Part shown: piece after piece, positions 17,312-26,057 of the stretch
How the letters are laid out: every line of letters begins with the position of its first letter
Numbering within the stretch: the first letter of the stretch is position 1
Assembly (NCBI GenBank): GCA_900546785.1
Contig: URED01000022.1
Span: 1-35,296 of the forward strand
Direction of reading: 5' to 3'
Length of the DNA stretch: 35,296 nucleotides
Origin: an uncultured Oscillospiraceae bacterium
GTDB taxonomy: Bacteria; Bacillota; Clostridia; Oscillospirales; Acutalibacteraceae
The notes under the pieces: model-generated
The model's input: the letters and a program-made list of their open reading frames with translations, nothing else
The model's database searches: none
Told to the model about the DNA's origin: nothing
Position numbers and translations under genes: made by a program

Positions 17312-18475
17312 TTATTTTATAACTCTTACTCTTGTAACGCCGTCTATCTTTTTGATATCCTCAACGGCGTTTTCGGAAACCTCGGAATCCACATCAATGA
17401 TGCTGTACGCGATCTCACCGCGGTTCTTATCCACAAAATTGGCGATATTGATACCGTCCCTGCTGATGGTATCCGTGATCGTGGCGATCATATTCGGCTG
17501 ATTCTTGTGGATAACGGTGATCCTTGCAACACCGCTCTTTTCAATAGAAGCGGCAGGCAGGTTGACCGAATTTCTGATATTGCCGTTTTCAAGATAATCG
17601 ATCAGCTCAAGCGCACCCATAGACGCGCAGTTTTCTTCGCTCTCCGGCGTTGACGCGCCGAGATGCGGCAGCGCGATAACGCCGTCCACGCCGATAAGCT
17701 CGGCAGACGGGAAATCGGTTACATACGCCGCCATTTTGCCGTCCTCAAGCGCGGAAACGATATCCGCAGAGTTGGCAAGATCACCCCTTGCAAGGTTGAT
17801 GATGCGAACCGTATCTTTCATTTTTTCAATATTGGCGGCGGAGATCATCTCTTTCGTATCCGGGGTAAGCGGAACATGAACCGTGATATAATCCGCCTGC
17901 GGGAAGATCTTATCCAGATCGTTTTCTATCTTCACTTCCCTTTTAAGCGCCTCAGCGGCTTCCTCCGTTAAAAACGGGTCATAGCCGATGACGGACATAC
18001 CGAGATCTACCGCGGCATTGGCAACGAGCCTGCCGATCGCGCCGAGACCGATTACCGCAAGAGTCTTACCCTTGATCTCCGGCCCGGCAAAGGCGGATTT
18101 GCCCTTTTCCACGGATTTGGTAACGTTCTCGTCATCTTTTATGGTCTTGCACCATTCAATCGCCTTGGTGATCTTTCTGCTTGAAAGGAGCAGCGCGCAG
18201 ATCACAAGCTCCTTAACGGCGTTTGCGTTTGCGCCCGGCGTGTTGAAAACGGCGATGCCGAGATCCGTGCATTTCTCTATCGGAATATTATTCACGCCGG
18301 CGCCGGCCCTTGCGATCGCAAGCAGAGACGCCGGAAGCTCCATATCATGCATAGCGGCGGAACGAACCATGATGGCATCGGGATTTTCCATATCATCGCC
18401 GCAGGTATATTTATCCGGGCTGAACTTTGACAGCCCTACGGGAGATATCTTATTCAGCGTTTTAATGTTATACAT
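17312..18475 (-). CDS. serA: D-3-phosphoglycerate dehydrogenase with ACT domain
   Basis: A 387-residue cytosolic enzyme oxidising 3-phosphoglycerate to 3-phosphohydroxypyruvate, the first step of serine synthesis. The NAD-binding motif is GLGAIGRLVANAA. The catalytic Arg is in INLARGDL and the Glu/His pair in the HLGASTPESEENC region. A C-terminal ACT domain (about 318-387) suggests serine feedback. The ASB domain of long SerA forms is absent. The ATG at 18475 shares one base with the serC stop (TAATG), so translation is coupled. Together with serC it makes a two-gene serine operon; serB is not in the window. Confidence 0.94.
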   Translation of the reverse strand: MYNIKTLNKISPVGLSKFSPDKYTCGDDMENPDAIMVRSAAMHDMELPASLLAIARAGAGVNNIPIEKCTDLGIAVFNTPGANANAVKELVICALLLSSRKITKAIEWCKTIKDDENVTKSVEKGKSAFAGPEIKGKTLAVIGLGAIGRLVANAAVDLGMSVIGYDPFLTEEAAEALKREVKIENDLDKIFPQADYITVHVPLTPDTKEMISAANIEKMKDTVRIINLARGDLANSADIVSALEDGKMAAYVTDFPSAELIGVDGVIALPHLGASTPESEENCASMGALELIDYLENGNIRNSVNLPAASIEKSGVARITVIHKNQPNMIATITDTISRDGINIANFVDKNRGEIAYSIIDVDSEVSENAVEDIKKIDGVTRVRVIK

Positions 18476-19560
18476 TATTTATTCTCCTCCTCAAACTTCT
18501 TCATGAACTCGACCAGTTTTTCAACGCCCTCTATCGGCATGGCATTATAGATAGATGCGCGCATACCGCCGACCGTTCTGTGACCCTTAAGATTTACAAA
18601 GCCCGCTTCGGTTGCCTCTTTTATGAATTTGGCGTTGAGCTCATCGCTGTCCGTAACGAACGGAACGTTCATAAGGGAGCGGTCCTCCGGCACAACGGTG
18701 CCGCGGAACATTTTGCTTTGGTCAAGAAAATCATAGAGGATCTTTGCTTTTTTCTCATTATGCGCTTTCATGCCCTCAAGACCGCCGAACGTTTCTTTGA
18801 TCCATTCCAGCACGAGCTTGCAGATATAGATCGTCCAGCACGGCGGTGTATTGTAAAGGGAATCCGCATCTGCCTGGATCTTGTAATCCATCATGACGGG
18901 AGTAATATCCCTTGCGTTGCCGAGCAGATCCTCACGGATGATGCAGACAACCAGGCCTGCCGGCGCAACGTTCTTCTGCGCGCCGAAGTATACCATACCG
19001 AATTTGGAGATATCAAGCGGCTCTGAAAGCGCGCAGGATGAGATATCCGCAATCAGCACTTTATCGCCGACCGGCGGAAGCTCTTTAAACTTCGTGCCGT
19101 AAATGGTATTATTCATGCAGATATAGACATAATCAGCGTCCTCGCGGAAATCCTCCGGCTTCGTCTTTGGAATGTAGCTGAAAGTCTTATCCGCAGAGGA
19201 AGCGGCTTCCCTTACATCGCCGTACTTTTTTGCTTCCTGATATGCTTTTTTAGCCCACTGGCCGGTGATGATATAATCCGCCTTACCGCTGCCGTTCATA
19301 AAATTGAGCGGAATAGCCGAAAACTGCGCGGACGCACCGCCCTGCAGGAAAAGCACCTTATAATTATCGGGAACGTTATAAAGCTCCCGCATAAGCTTTT
19401 CCGCTTCCTTAATGATCTCATCAAACACCTTGGAACGGTGGCTCATCTCCATAACGGACTGGCCGCTGCCGTGGTAATCCAGGATCTCCGCGCCCGCTTT
19501 TTCCAAAACGGATACAGGCAGGGTTGAAGGGCCTGCGCTGAAATTGTATACTCTTGCCAT
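18475..19560 (-). CDS. serC: Phosphoserine aminotransferase
   Basis: A 361-residue PLP enzyme converting 3-phosphohydroxypyruvate and glutamate to phosphoserine. The start RVYNFSAGPSTLPVSVLE is diagnostic. The PLP-binding Lys196 lies in YFGAQKNVAPAG. HRTVGGMRASIYNA near the C-terminus is also conserved. GTGAGGA precedes the ATG at 19560. It is the first gene of serC-serA, driven by the promoter at 19606-19633. Confidence 0.96.
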   Translation of the reverse strand: MARVYNFSAGPSTLPVSVLEKAGAEILDYHGSGQSVMEMSHRSKVFDEIIKEAEKLMRELYNVPDNYKVLFLQGGASAQFSAIPLNFMNGSGKADYIITGQWAKKAYQEAKKYGDVREAASSADKTFSYIPKTKPEDFREDADYVYICMNNTIYGTKFKELPPVGDKVLIADISSCALSEPLDISKFGMVYFGAQKNVAPAGLVVCIIREDLLGNARDITPVMMDYKIQADADSLYNTPPCWTIYICKLVLEWIKETFGGLEGMKAHNEKKAKILYDFLDQSKMFRGTVVPEDRSLMNVPFVTDSDELNAKFIKEATEAGFVNLKGHRTVGGMRASIYNAMPIEGVEKLVEFMKKFEEENK

Positions 19561-19605
19561 AAAAATTCCTCACTTTCAATTTGTTAAAAAATAACCGTGA
19601 CTTCT

Positions 19606-19633
19606 ATTATAAAGATGTTTCTTTTTTTGTCAA
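19606..19633 (-). promoter_or_regulatory. Promoter of serC-serA
   Basis: Minus-strand TTGACA (19628-19633), 16 bases, TATAAT (19606-19611), about 46 bases before the serC ATG. No T-box or riboswitch fold was seen in the short leader. Confidence 0.82.
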
Positions 19634-19724
19634 TGATTTTCCGCAAACTTTGTTGAAAATGTATATAGTTTGTTAATTTTTTAACATTATTTTGCAATAT
19701 CATTGTAGTTAAAAAAGAAAAAGC

Positions 19725-19751
19725 CATACGGTGTCTTTATACTGCCGTATG
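19725..19751 (-). terminator. Terminator after the 281-residue unknown protein
   Basis: CATACGG (19725-19731) pairs with CCGTATG (19745-19751), extendable by two weaker pairs. TTTTTCTTTTTT follows on the minus strand. Confidence 0.8.
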
Positions 19752-19799
19752 ACTTTGCACGTTTCATTCTATGAATAGGATCTTTTAAAGTTACCGATG

Positions 19800-20645
19800 T
19801 TATCTGGGCTGCTGCTGGTTCAGAGCATTTTGCAGCATATTTGCTTTCTGCTTTTTAGGCTTGTACGCCGGCGGATTTGCAAGCTTTTTGGTATATCTGT
19901 TTTTCCTTGCAGTGATCTTATTGATCTCATGCACGGGACCTGCCATATAGTCCGTCATATATCTGTCTGCAACTTCCATGAGCGCGGGGTCATTCTTCAT
20001 CGCGCCCAAAATCGTTACGCCGATGATATCCTGCACCTCGTTCGTGCCGTCCTCATATACTTCTCCAAGCATCTTAAACAGCTTTTTGCGTTCCGCTTCA
20101 GAACCGTTTCTGATTACCTCCAAAACACGCGGCGTGCCGACCTCGGTAAAAAATGTTTCCGGCAAAAACTCACCGTAATCGGAGATATTCTTTTTCACGG
20201 CGTCCTTTAAATCGGGATAAAGCACCCCGAAACGGTTTGCAAGCGAATCAACGTCATAGCTGATAACGCCGTTTTTGGCTTTGGAACGGGAAACCGCCTT
20301 GGGCATTTTTATCTTATCAAGATCCACCTTTTTCCTTGCGGCAAAAAGCGAGCTGATCTCGTCCGACACCTCGTTTGCAAAGGAGCGGCATTCTCTTTCG
20401 TCTGCCTGCTCCGGCTCAAAAAGGGATTTTGAGATGGTTTCATACGCCGTATCCTCGCCCTTATCCTCATAAGCGCATTCCAGGCTCATAATATTTGATT
20501 TATTATCGTACAAAACGCGGAACAGCCCCTTATCGCTTTTATAAGCCAGCTGCCCCTCAGCGGTTTTGATCTTTTTGAATTCAAGCTCTTTTAAGTTTTC
20601 GGAGATGGCTTTATCCATCAGTCTGTAAGCTTCTGCAAGTTCCAT
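19800..20645 (-). CDS. Conserved-looking protein of unknown function
   Basis: A 281-residue soluble protein that I do not recognise. It is charged and helical in feel, with no signal peptide or membrane segment. The N-terminus (MELAEAYRLMDKAISENLKE) suggests a helix. Residues about 75-110 are acidic with a RECRSFANEVSDEISSL helix. The last 40 residues are strongly basic and end in a Gln-rich tail, which may bind nucleic acid or acidic partners (inference). The ATG at 20645 has GGGAG at a good distance; an in-frame ATG at 20660 lacks a ribosome site. It has its own promoter and terminator, divergent from the DUF1934-argS operon. Confidence 0.72.
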   Translation of the reverse strand: MELAEAYRLMDKAISENLKELEFKKIKTAEGQLAYKSDKGLFRVLYDNKSNIMSLECAYEDKGEDTAYETISKSLFEPEQADERECRSFANEVSDEISSLFAARKKVDLDKIKMPKAVSRSKAKNGVISYDVDSLANRFGVLYPDLKDAVKKNISDYGEFLPETFFTEVGTPRVLEVIRNGSEAERKKLFKMLGEVYEDGTNEVQDIIGVTILGAMKNDPALMEVADRYMTDYMAGPVHEINKITARKNRYTKKLANPPAYKPKKQKANMLQNALNQQQPR

Positions 20646-20732
20646 GAAAACAACTCCCATTTTAAAACAAACAACCCCGACGGGCGTTCTGTTTTCTTAA
20701 ATCATGCCGCCGGTGCGGCAAGCAACGCACTC

Positions 20733-20761
20733 ATTATAGCATTTTGTAGGCAGTTTGTCAT
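20733..20761 (-). promoter_or_regulatory. Promoter of the 281-residue unknown protein
   Basis: Minus-strand ATGACA (20756-20761), 17 bases, TATAAT (20733-20738). The roughly 80-base leader contains a small hairpin, TGCCGC (20705-20710) with GCGGCA (20715-20720). Confidence 0.68.
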
Positions 20762-20822
20762 TAAAAAATTGTGAATTTGTAAAAAAAGCGGCGAGCGGAG
20801 CCGGAGCGCAGGCAAATTTATG

Positions 20823-20851
20823 TTGAATTTGATTATATAATATGATAAAAT
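20823..20851 (+). promoter_or_regulatory. Promoter of DUF1934-argS-radical SAM operon
   Basis: TTGAAT (20823-20828), 17 bases, TAAAAT (20846-20851), about 29 bases before the DUF1934 ATG. The AT-rich spacer holds an alternative TATAAT. Confidence 0.6.
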
Positions 20852-20879
20852 ACTATGTATTATTTCCGGAGGAAGCTGA

Positions 20880-21302
20880 ATGGAAAAAATATTGATTGAG
20901 ATAAAAGGCACCCAGCAGTACGGGCGCGACACCGATGTTACAGAGCTTACAACCTTCGGCACTATAAGGGACGACGGCACCGCTTATATCATAAAATACA
21001 AGGAAGAGATAGAAGAGCCGCAGGAGAGCGTGCGCGTAACCGTAAGGGTGAACAAGGACGAAAGCGCCGTGCAGATGACAAGAACGGGCAGCAGCCATTC
21101 CAGTCTGCTCATAGAAAAATCCAAGCGCCATCTTTGCAATTACGGCACGGAATTCGGAGATCTGCTGATGGGCGTTTACGGGCGCGATATAGAGGCGGAT
21201 ATAGAAAACGGGCGTTTTCATTTTGAATACGATATTGATTTTAACGGCGCAGTCGCCTCGCAAAACACCGTGCGCATGAACATATCTAAACAGCAAATAT
21301 AA
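20880..21302 (+). CDS. DUF1934 (YwiB-like) beta-barrel protein
   Basis: A 140-residue cytosolic protein of the DUF1934 / YwiB family, small calycin-like beta barrels of unknown function. It alternates short beta strands, for example TDVTELTTFGTIRDDGTAYIIKY and the ending VRMNIS. It lies 29 bases before argS, the same order as ywiB-argS in Bacillus, which strongly supports the family. CCGGAGGAA precedes the ATG. Confidence 0.85.
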   Translation: MEKILIEIKGTQQYGRDTDVTELTTFGTIRDDGTAYIIKYKEEIEEPQESVRVTVRVNKDESAVQMTRTGSSHSSLLIEKSKRHLCNYGTEFGDLLMGVYGRDIEADIENGRFHFEYDIDFNGAVASQNTVRMNISKQQI

Positions 21303-21331
21303 GATTAAAAAAGTATAAGAGGAAGATATTG

Positions 21332-23020
21332 ATGTCCATAATAGTTAAAGAGACCCAAAAAGAGCTCAGAACAAAGATCATAGACGCACTCGGCAGGGCC
21401 GTTGCAAACGGCGAACTGCCGGCGGAGCCGATACCTGATTTCAACATTGAAAAGCCTGCCAACAGCAAAAACGGCGATTTTTCCGCCAACGTTGCGCTGG
21501 CGGGAGCTAAGGCGTTCAGATGCGCGCCGAGAAAGATTGCGCAGAGCGTTGCGGATAATCTTGATCTTGAGGGCACATTGTTTGACAGATGCGAGATCGC
21601 CGGCCCGGGATTTTTGAACTTTTATCTTTCGCAGCGCTACTACACAGAGATCGTAAAAGACGTGCTTGCGAAAGGCGAAAACTACGGAAAATCCGATTTC
21701 GGCACAGGCAAAAAGGTGCTCGTAGAATTCGTTTCCGCGAATCCGACAGGCCCCATGCACATCGGAAACGCAAGGGGCGGCGCAATAGGAGACTGCCTTT
21801 CCGCCGTGCTGGAATGGGCGGGTTACGACGTAAGCCGCGAATTCTATGTGAACGACGCCGGAAACCAGATAGAAAAATTTGCCACTTCCCTTGAAGTGCG
21901 CTATCTTCAGCTGTATAAAGACGGCGTTGAACTGCCGGAGGACGCATATAAGGGCGCTGATATTATTGAGCACGCCAAGAATTTTGCCGCCGAATACGGG
22001 GATAAATATGTTGACGCCGAATCAAAAGAAAGGCGCGACGCGCTTGTTGCCTATGCCCTGCCGAAAAACATAGAGGGGCTTGAAAACGACCTGCTCCAAT
22101 ACAGGATAAAATACGACAACTGGTTCAGGGAGAGCACGCTGCACAACGACGGCTCCGTTCAAAAGATCATAGAAAAATTTAAAGAGCTGGGCGTAACGTA
22201 TGAGCAGGACGGCGCGCTTTGGTTTAAGGCAAGCGAATTCGGGAACGACAAGGATGTTGTGCTGGTGCGCGCAAACGGCATACCCACTTATATCGTGCCG
22301 GATATTGCATATCACTACAACAAGCTTGTAACACGCGGATTTGACAAGGCTGTTGACGTTTTGGGCGCAGACCACCACGGCTACGTGCCGCGCATGAAAG
22401 CGGCGCTGACTGCGCTTGGACTTGACGCGGACAGGCTTGACTGCGTGATCATGCAGATGGTGCGCCTTGTAAGGAACGGAGAAACCATAAAGCTTTCCAA
22501 GCGCTCCGGCAAGGCGATCACGCTGAACACCCTGCTTGAAGAGATACCGATAGACGCGGCAAGATTTTTCTTTAACCTGCGCGAGCCGAATTCGCATTTT
22601 GACTTTGATTTGGACCTGGCAGCGCAGAAAACGAATCAGAACCCTGTATATTACGTGCAGTACGCGCACGCGCGCATATGCTCTATTCTAAAAAAAGCAG
22701 AGGCGGACGGCATCAAGCTGCGCACGCCTACCGATAACGAGCTGGATATGCTGGATTCGGAAGAGGAAAAGGAGCTGATCCGCCACCTCTCTTCGCTGAC
22801 GGACGAGATCGTTACCGCCGCAAAGGCGTATGACCCTGCCAAGATCACGCATTTTGTGATTGAGCTTGCAACGCTGTTTCACAAATTCTACAACGCCCGC
22901 CGCGTTATCGCCGAGGACGAGGGGCTTATGCAGGCAAGGCTTTATCTTTGCCTTGCCGTTAAGGAAACGATAAAAAACATTCTGGGAATGCTTAAGATCT
23001 CCGCACCCGAAACAATGTAA
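21332..23020 (+). CDS. argS: Arginyl-tRNA synthetase
   Basis: A 562-residue class I synthetase charging tRNA-Arg. The N-terminal domain precedes the HIGH-like motif PTGPMHIGNARGG. The KMSK-like motif is KLSKRSGKA, followed by the ALIDA-type anticodon domain to the C-terminus. AGAGGAAG lies upstream; I chose the ATG at 21332 over an adjacent in-frame TTG at 21329. The length is normal for the family. It is second in the DUF1934-argS-radical SAM operon, with the next gene 12 bases downstream. Confidence 0.96.
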   Translation: MSIIVKETQKELRTKIIDALGRAVANGELPAEPIPDFNIEKPANSKNGDFSANVALAGAKAFRCAPRKIAQSVADNLDLEGTLFDRCEIAGPGFLNFYLSQRYYTEIVKDVLAKGENYGKSDFGTGKKVLVEFVSANPTGPMHIGNARGGAIGDCLSAVLEWAGYDVSREFYVNDAGNQIEKFATSLEVRYLQLYKDGVELPEDAYKGADIIEHAKNFAAEYGDKYVDAESKERRDALVAYALPKNIEGLENDLLQYRIKYDNWFRESTLHNDGSVQKIIEKFKELGVTYEQDGALWFKASEFGNDKDVVLVRANGIPTYIVPDIAYHYNKLVTRGFDKAVDVLGADHHGYVPRMKAALTALGLDADRLDCVIMQMVRLVRNGETIKLSKRSGKAITLNTLLEEIPIDAARFFFNLREPNSHFDFDLDLAAQKTNQNPVYYVQYAHARICSILKKAEADGIKLRTPTDNELDMLDSEEEKELIRHLSSLTDEIVTAAKAYDPAKITHFVIELATLFHKFYNARRVIAEDEGLMQARLYLCLAVKETIKNILGMLKISAPETM

Positions 23021-23032
23021 GGAGAAGCTGAT

Positions 23033-24454
23033 ATGCCATCAATCAAAAGCAAAGCGCTTCACGCAATAGGAAACGGGATTTTTAAATACATTTACAGAAA
23101 TCCGCAGCGCAATATGCTCCGGCTGGTCAAGGTGGGCAAGGCGGTTGCCGGAAAAATGTACCCTGAAAGCACCTTTACAAAGCCGATAGAGATCATAACG
23201 GACGAGACCAACGTTTGGCACCGTTTTCTTTTTCGCGGCATAAAAGAGGTAAACGCCGATTTCCTGCGAAACGCTGTTCTGACCTTCGGCATAGACCTTG
23301 GGCTTATAGGCACCTCCACTTTAAGGAAAAAGAGGGACGAGCTCAAGTGCAACATTCCGTGGGTCGTGCTGCTTGACCCCACTTCCGCCTGCAATATGAA
23401 ATGCAAGGGCTGCTGGGCGGCGGAATACGGCTATAAATCCAATCTTACGCTGGACGAGATGCGCCGAATCATCAGAGAGAGCAAAGAGCTGGGCACGCAT
23501 TTCTTTATGTTCACCGGCGGCGAACCGCTTATAAGGAAAAACGACCTGATCACCCTTGCAAAGGAAAATCCGGACTGCATTTTTCTTGCCTTTACGAACG
23601 CCACACTGATAGACGATGCGTTCTGCGAACAGCTTCTTGCATGCGGCAACTTCGGGCTGGCGCTCTCCGTTGAGGGAACAGAGGAAACGAACGACGGCAG
23701 GCGCGGCGACGGCGCGTATAAAACAACGATGGACGCCATGAAGATGCTGAAAAAGCACGGCTGCCTTTTCGGCACCTCCGTTTGCTACACAAGCCAAAAC
23801 TACGAAGCGGTTACGAGCGATGCGTTCTATGACAAGATGATAGAAGCGGGCGCAAGATATATGTGGTTCTTCCACTATATGCCCGTCGGCGACAACGCAG
23901 ATACGAGCCTGCTGCTGACCCCGGAGCAAAGAGAGCATGTTTACCGCTCCATAAGGGCAAAAAGGGATTCAAAGACCGGCAAGCCCATATTCACCGTTGA
24001 TTTTCAAAATGACGCGGAATTCGTAGGCGGCTGCATTGCCGGCGGCAGAAACTATTTTCACGTGAATTCCGAGGGCGATGTGGAACCCTGCGTATTTATC
24101 CACTATTCGGATTCGAATATCCGGGAAAAGAGCATCATGGAGTGCCTGAATTCGCCGCTTTTCAAGGAATATTACAAGGGTCAGCCGTTCAACAAAAACA
24201 TGCTGCGCCCCTGCCCCATGCTTGAAAACCCGCAGGCGCTGCGCAAAATGGTTGCCAGAAGCGGCGCAAAATCCACAAATCTCATAAAAGCCGAAAGTGC
24301 GGATGAACTTTGCTCCAAGTGTGATGAATATGCAAAAAGCTGGGCGCCGAAGGCAAAGGAGATCTGGGAGGAAAAAGCGCGCTTTAAGCCGTTTACGCAA
24401 TATTACCGCGACACGCCGGAGGGCAAAAAGAATTACCGCCCGGAGGATTACTGA
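23033..24454 (+). CDS. Radical SAM enzyme with SPASM-type C-terminus, function unknown
   Basis: A 473-residue radical SAM protein. The [4Fe-4S] motif CNMKCKGC (Cys120, Cys124, Cys127) binds the SAM cluster, and FMFTGGEPL follows as the SAM contact. The C-terminal part has several Cys (GGCIAGG, VEPCVFIH, RPCPML, LCSKCDEYA) fitting one or two auxiliary clusters of the SPASM type. The first 105 residues form an extra helical domain ahead of the barrel. AAGGAG precedes the ATG, 12 bases past argS. I recall this architecture as widespread in Clostridia but without an assigned reaction. No substrate peptide gene is adjacent. Confidence 0.88.
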   Translation: MPSIKSKALHAIGNGIFKYIYRNPQRNMLRLVKVGKAVAGKMYPESTFTKPIEIITDETNVWHRFLFRGIKEVNADFLRNAVLTFGIDLGLIGTSTLRKKRDELKCNIPWVVLLDPTSACNMKCKGCWAAEYGYKSNLTLDEMRRIIRESKELGTHFFMFTGGEPLIRKNDLITLAKENPDCIFLAFTNATLIDDAFCEQLLACGNFGLALSVEGTEETNDGRRGDGAYKTTMDAMKMLKKHGCLFGTSVCYTSQNYEAVTSDAFYDKMIEAGARYMWFFHYMPVGDNADTSLLLTPEQREHVYRSIRAKRDSKTGKPIFTVDFQNDAEFVGGCIAGGRNYFHVNSEGDVEPCVFIHYSDSNIREKSIMECLNSPLFKEYYKGQPFNKNMLRPCPMLENPQALRKMVARSGAKSTNLIKAESADELCSKCDEYAKSWAPKAKEIWEEKARFKPFTQYYRDTPEGKKNYRPEDY

Positions 24455-24497
24455 TAACCGCCCGAACGGAAAGAAACGCAATAAAAATAACGACTTT

Positions 24498-24533
24498 AAA
24501 AGCCGCTGTGCTGCAAGGAGCACGGCGGCTTTT
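24498..24533. terminator. Bidirectional terminator
   Basis: A 15-base stem (24498-24512 with 24519-24533, one wobble) around GCAAGG, with A and T tracts on both sides. It serves the radical SAM gene on the plus strand and the PHP operon, which stops at 24540, on the minus strand. Confidence 0.9.
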
Positions 24534-24539
24534 GTAATT

Positions 24540-25496
24540 TTATTCGCAATAGACGGGGCTGGTTACGGCAAGTATCTTTTTTGCGCCGTTCACATTGCCC
24601 CAAAGCTCCGCGCGGTACCAGTGCCCGCGCTCTATCTTCAGGCGCTCATGGCGTGTATCGCACCTTGTTTCAAGCACGGTTCTGCCGCCGTTTGTAACGA
24701 TCCTGATCGTTTTATATTCCAAAATCTCTTTGCCGGCGTTCTTTTCGCGCGAATGGAGATCGGTAAAAAAGCTGAACGTTACATTGCCGTGCGGGATCGT
24801 GGAACCAAGGCCGTATGTTTTGCCGAAGCGGTGCACGCGGAAAATAAATTTTGCACCCGTTGAAGCCACTGTTTTTCCAAGACGGATCGCCTTTACCGCG
24901 CCCTGCGGCGTGGCAAGCCCGTTATCAAAATGGAGATAGGTGCAGCCGTAATGCCTGCCGTTTGTGATCGGTCTGTGCCAGTCCTTGCCGTATACAGCGG
25001 CAATGTGATGCCCCTCGTCAAGCAGGCGGGTATACAGCTGAAGCGCCCTGTCGTTTTCCGTATTATCGGGGCTAAAATCCTCGTGCCAGACTTCCATATA
25101 ATCCACATTTCTGAAATCGCGCACGCGGAATTCCCACCTGCCGCCGGTGCATACGGGCGAACCCATCTGATACGGATGGGCGATTCCCACGATACCGCCG
25201 GCAGCGTGGACGGCTTTCATCTTTTCATCTATATTATCCGGCACGGCGTCCCGCCAATCCACAAAATCCTGCGCGCCAAGCACAAGCATATGGCCGAAAT
25301 AAGTAGTCCACTCAATTCCGCGCAGAACGGGTATGATGTTTTCATCGATCTCGTCAAAGCCGCTGTATGTATTGTGATCCGTTAAGGCGATAAGCGAAAG
25401 ATGGTCTTCCGCCGCCGCCTGCTGGAGAGAAACGGGCGTAAAATCACCGTCTGAATGAACGGTATGGCAGTGCAGTTCGCACGGAAGATAGCTCAT
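24540..25496 (-). CDS. PHP-domain metallohydrolase (CehA/McbA-like catalytic part)
   Basis: A 318-residue protein with a PHP fold. Metal-binding motifs appear in order: LHCHTVHSDGDF, LTDHNT, GIEWT, GIAHPYQ and YGKDWH. The family includes phosphoesterases and CehA/McbA carbaryl hydrolases. The C-terminal 90 residues form a beta-rich extension (FIFRVHRFGKTYGLGS to the end). No signal peptide. It overlaps the preceding gene by four bases (ATGA). In many Clostridia the N-terminal beta domain and the PHP domain are one polypeptide, so here the two halves are split. Substrate is unknown; the divergent PI-PLC hints at phosphodiester chemistry (inference). Confidence 0.85.
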   Translation of the reverse strand: MSYLPCELHCHTVHSDGDFTPVSLQQAAAEDHLSLIALTDHNTYSGFDEIDENIIPVLRGIEWTTYFGHMLVLGAQDFVDWRDAVPDNIDEKMKAVHAAGGIVGIAHPYQMGSPVCTGGRWEFRVRDFRNVDYMEVWHEDFSPDNTENDRALQLYTRLLDEGHHIAAVYGKDWHRPITNGRHYGCTYLHFDNGLATPQGAVKAIRLGKTVASTGAKFIFRVHRFGKTYGLGSTIPHGNVTFSFFTDLHSREKNAGKEILEYKTIRIVTNGGRTVLETRCDTRHERLKIERGHWYRAELWGNVNGAKKILAVTSPVYCE

Positions 25497-25939
25497 TTTT
25501 CTTCACCTCCGCTGATCTTAAGGCTGTAATTTACATCACACGCGCAGCAGTGCACATTCAGCATAACGCGCCAGCTGCCGCTGCGGACTGCGCCTTTTGT
25601 AAAGCCGGGCGTTGTTTTTGCTGTGCCGATCACAATATGCTGTTCGTTCGGCTGCCTGTGCGCCGCGCCCCTGTAACCCGCAGGGTCATCAACGGAAACG
25701 GTTATAAGATTCTTTACCGGCAGAAAATCGCGCGGGTCTTTGCCGTTCTCGCTGCCGAGATATTTTTCGAGCGCATCGGAAATCATGCGCACCGCCGCGT
25801 CCTCATCCTCCATGATCTTTGGGGCATAGGAATAGTCTATATGCAGTTCCGCCACCCCTGCCGGGACTTCAAACGCAAATGAGATATTCGTTTTATCCTG
25901 AGCCGGAGTTATTACCCCCTGCTTTTCAAAAATAGTCAT
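25493..25939 (-). CDS. Beta-sandwich partner protein of the PHP hydrolase
   Basis: A 148-residue protein matching what I recall of the N-terminal domain of CehA/McbA-like hydrolases: SFAFEVPAGVAELHIDYSY, then VDDPAGYRGAAHR and TPGFTKGAVRSGSWRVMLNVH. Here it is a separate gene, coupled to the PHP gene by an ATGA overlap. The start is the ATG at 25939 behind CGGAGGG; the open frame extends 18 residues further without a ribosome site. It may bind the ligand or help dimerise the catalytic subunit. A recent frameshift splitting one gene is an alternative, but the ATGA junction looks natural. Confidence 0.75.
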   Translation of the reverse strand: MTIFEKQGVITPAQDKTNISFAFEVPAGVAELHIDYSYAPKIMEDEDAAVRMISDALEKYLGSENGKDPRDFLPVKNLITVSVDDPAGYRGAAHRQPNEQHIVIGTAKTTPGFTKGAVRSGSWRVMLNVHCCACDVNYSLKISGGEEK

Positions 25940-25964
25940 AGCAACCCTCCGTATTACAGATTTT

Positions 25965-25993
25965 ATTATACAAAACAGGAACGCTTTTTTCAA
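25965..25993 (-). promoter_or_regulatory. Promoter of the PHP operon
   Basis: Minus-strand TTGAAA (25988-25993), 17 bases, TATAAT (25965-25970), about 26 bases before the first ATG. Confidence 0.8.
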
Positions 25994-26000
25994 TGATTGA
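25990..26000. promoter_or_regulatory. Symmetric site between divergent promoters
   Basis: TCAATGATTGA is an 11-base palindrome with a single central base. It overlaps both -35 elements, so one bound protein or polymerase would affect both directions. Confidence 0.45.
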
Positions 26001-26025
26001 TAAAAATATATTCAAATGTTATAAT
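25997..26025 (+). promoter_or_regulatory. Promoter of the PI-PLC-like gene
   Basis: TTGATA (25997-26002), 17 bases, TATAAT (26020-26025), about 32 bases before the ATG. The -35 is three bases from the opposite -35. Confidence 0.82.
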
Positions 26026-26057
26026 TTATATATTGAAATATGTAAAAGAGGGATACT

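Noticed and set aside
22022..22669. 215-codon minus-strand frame inside argS
   Set aside because: Antisense shadow of an intact synthetase.
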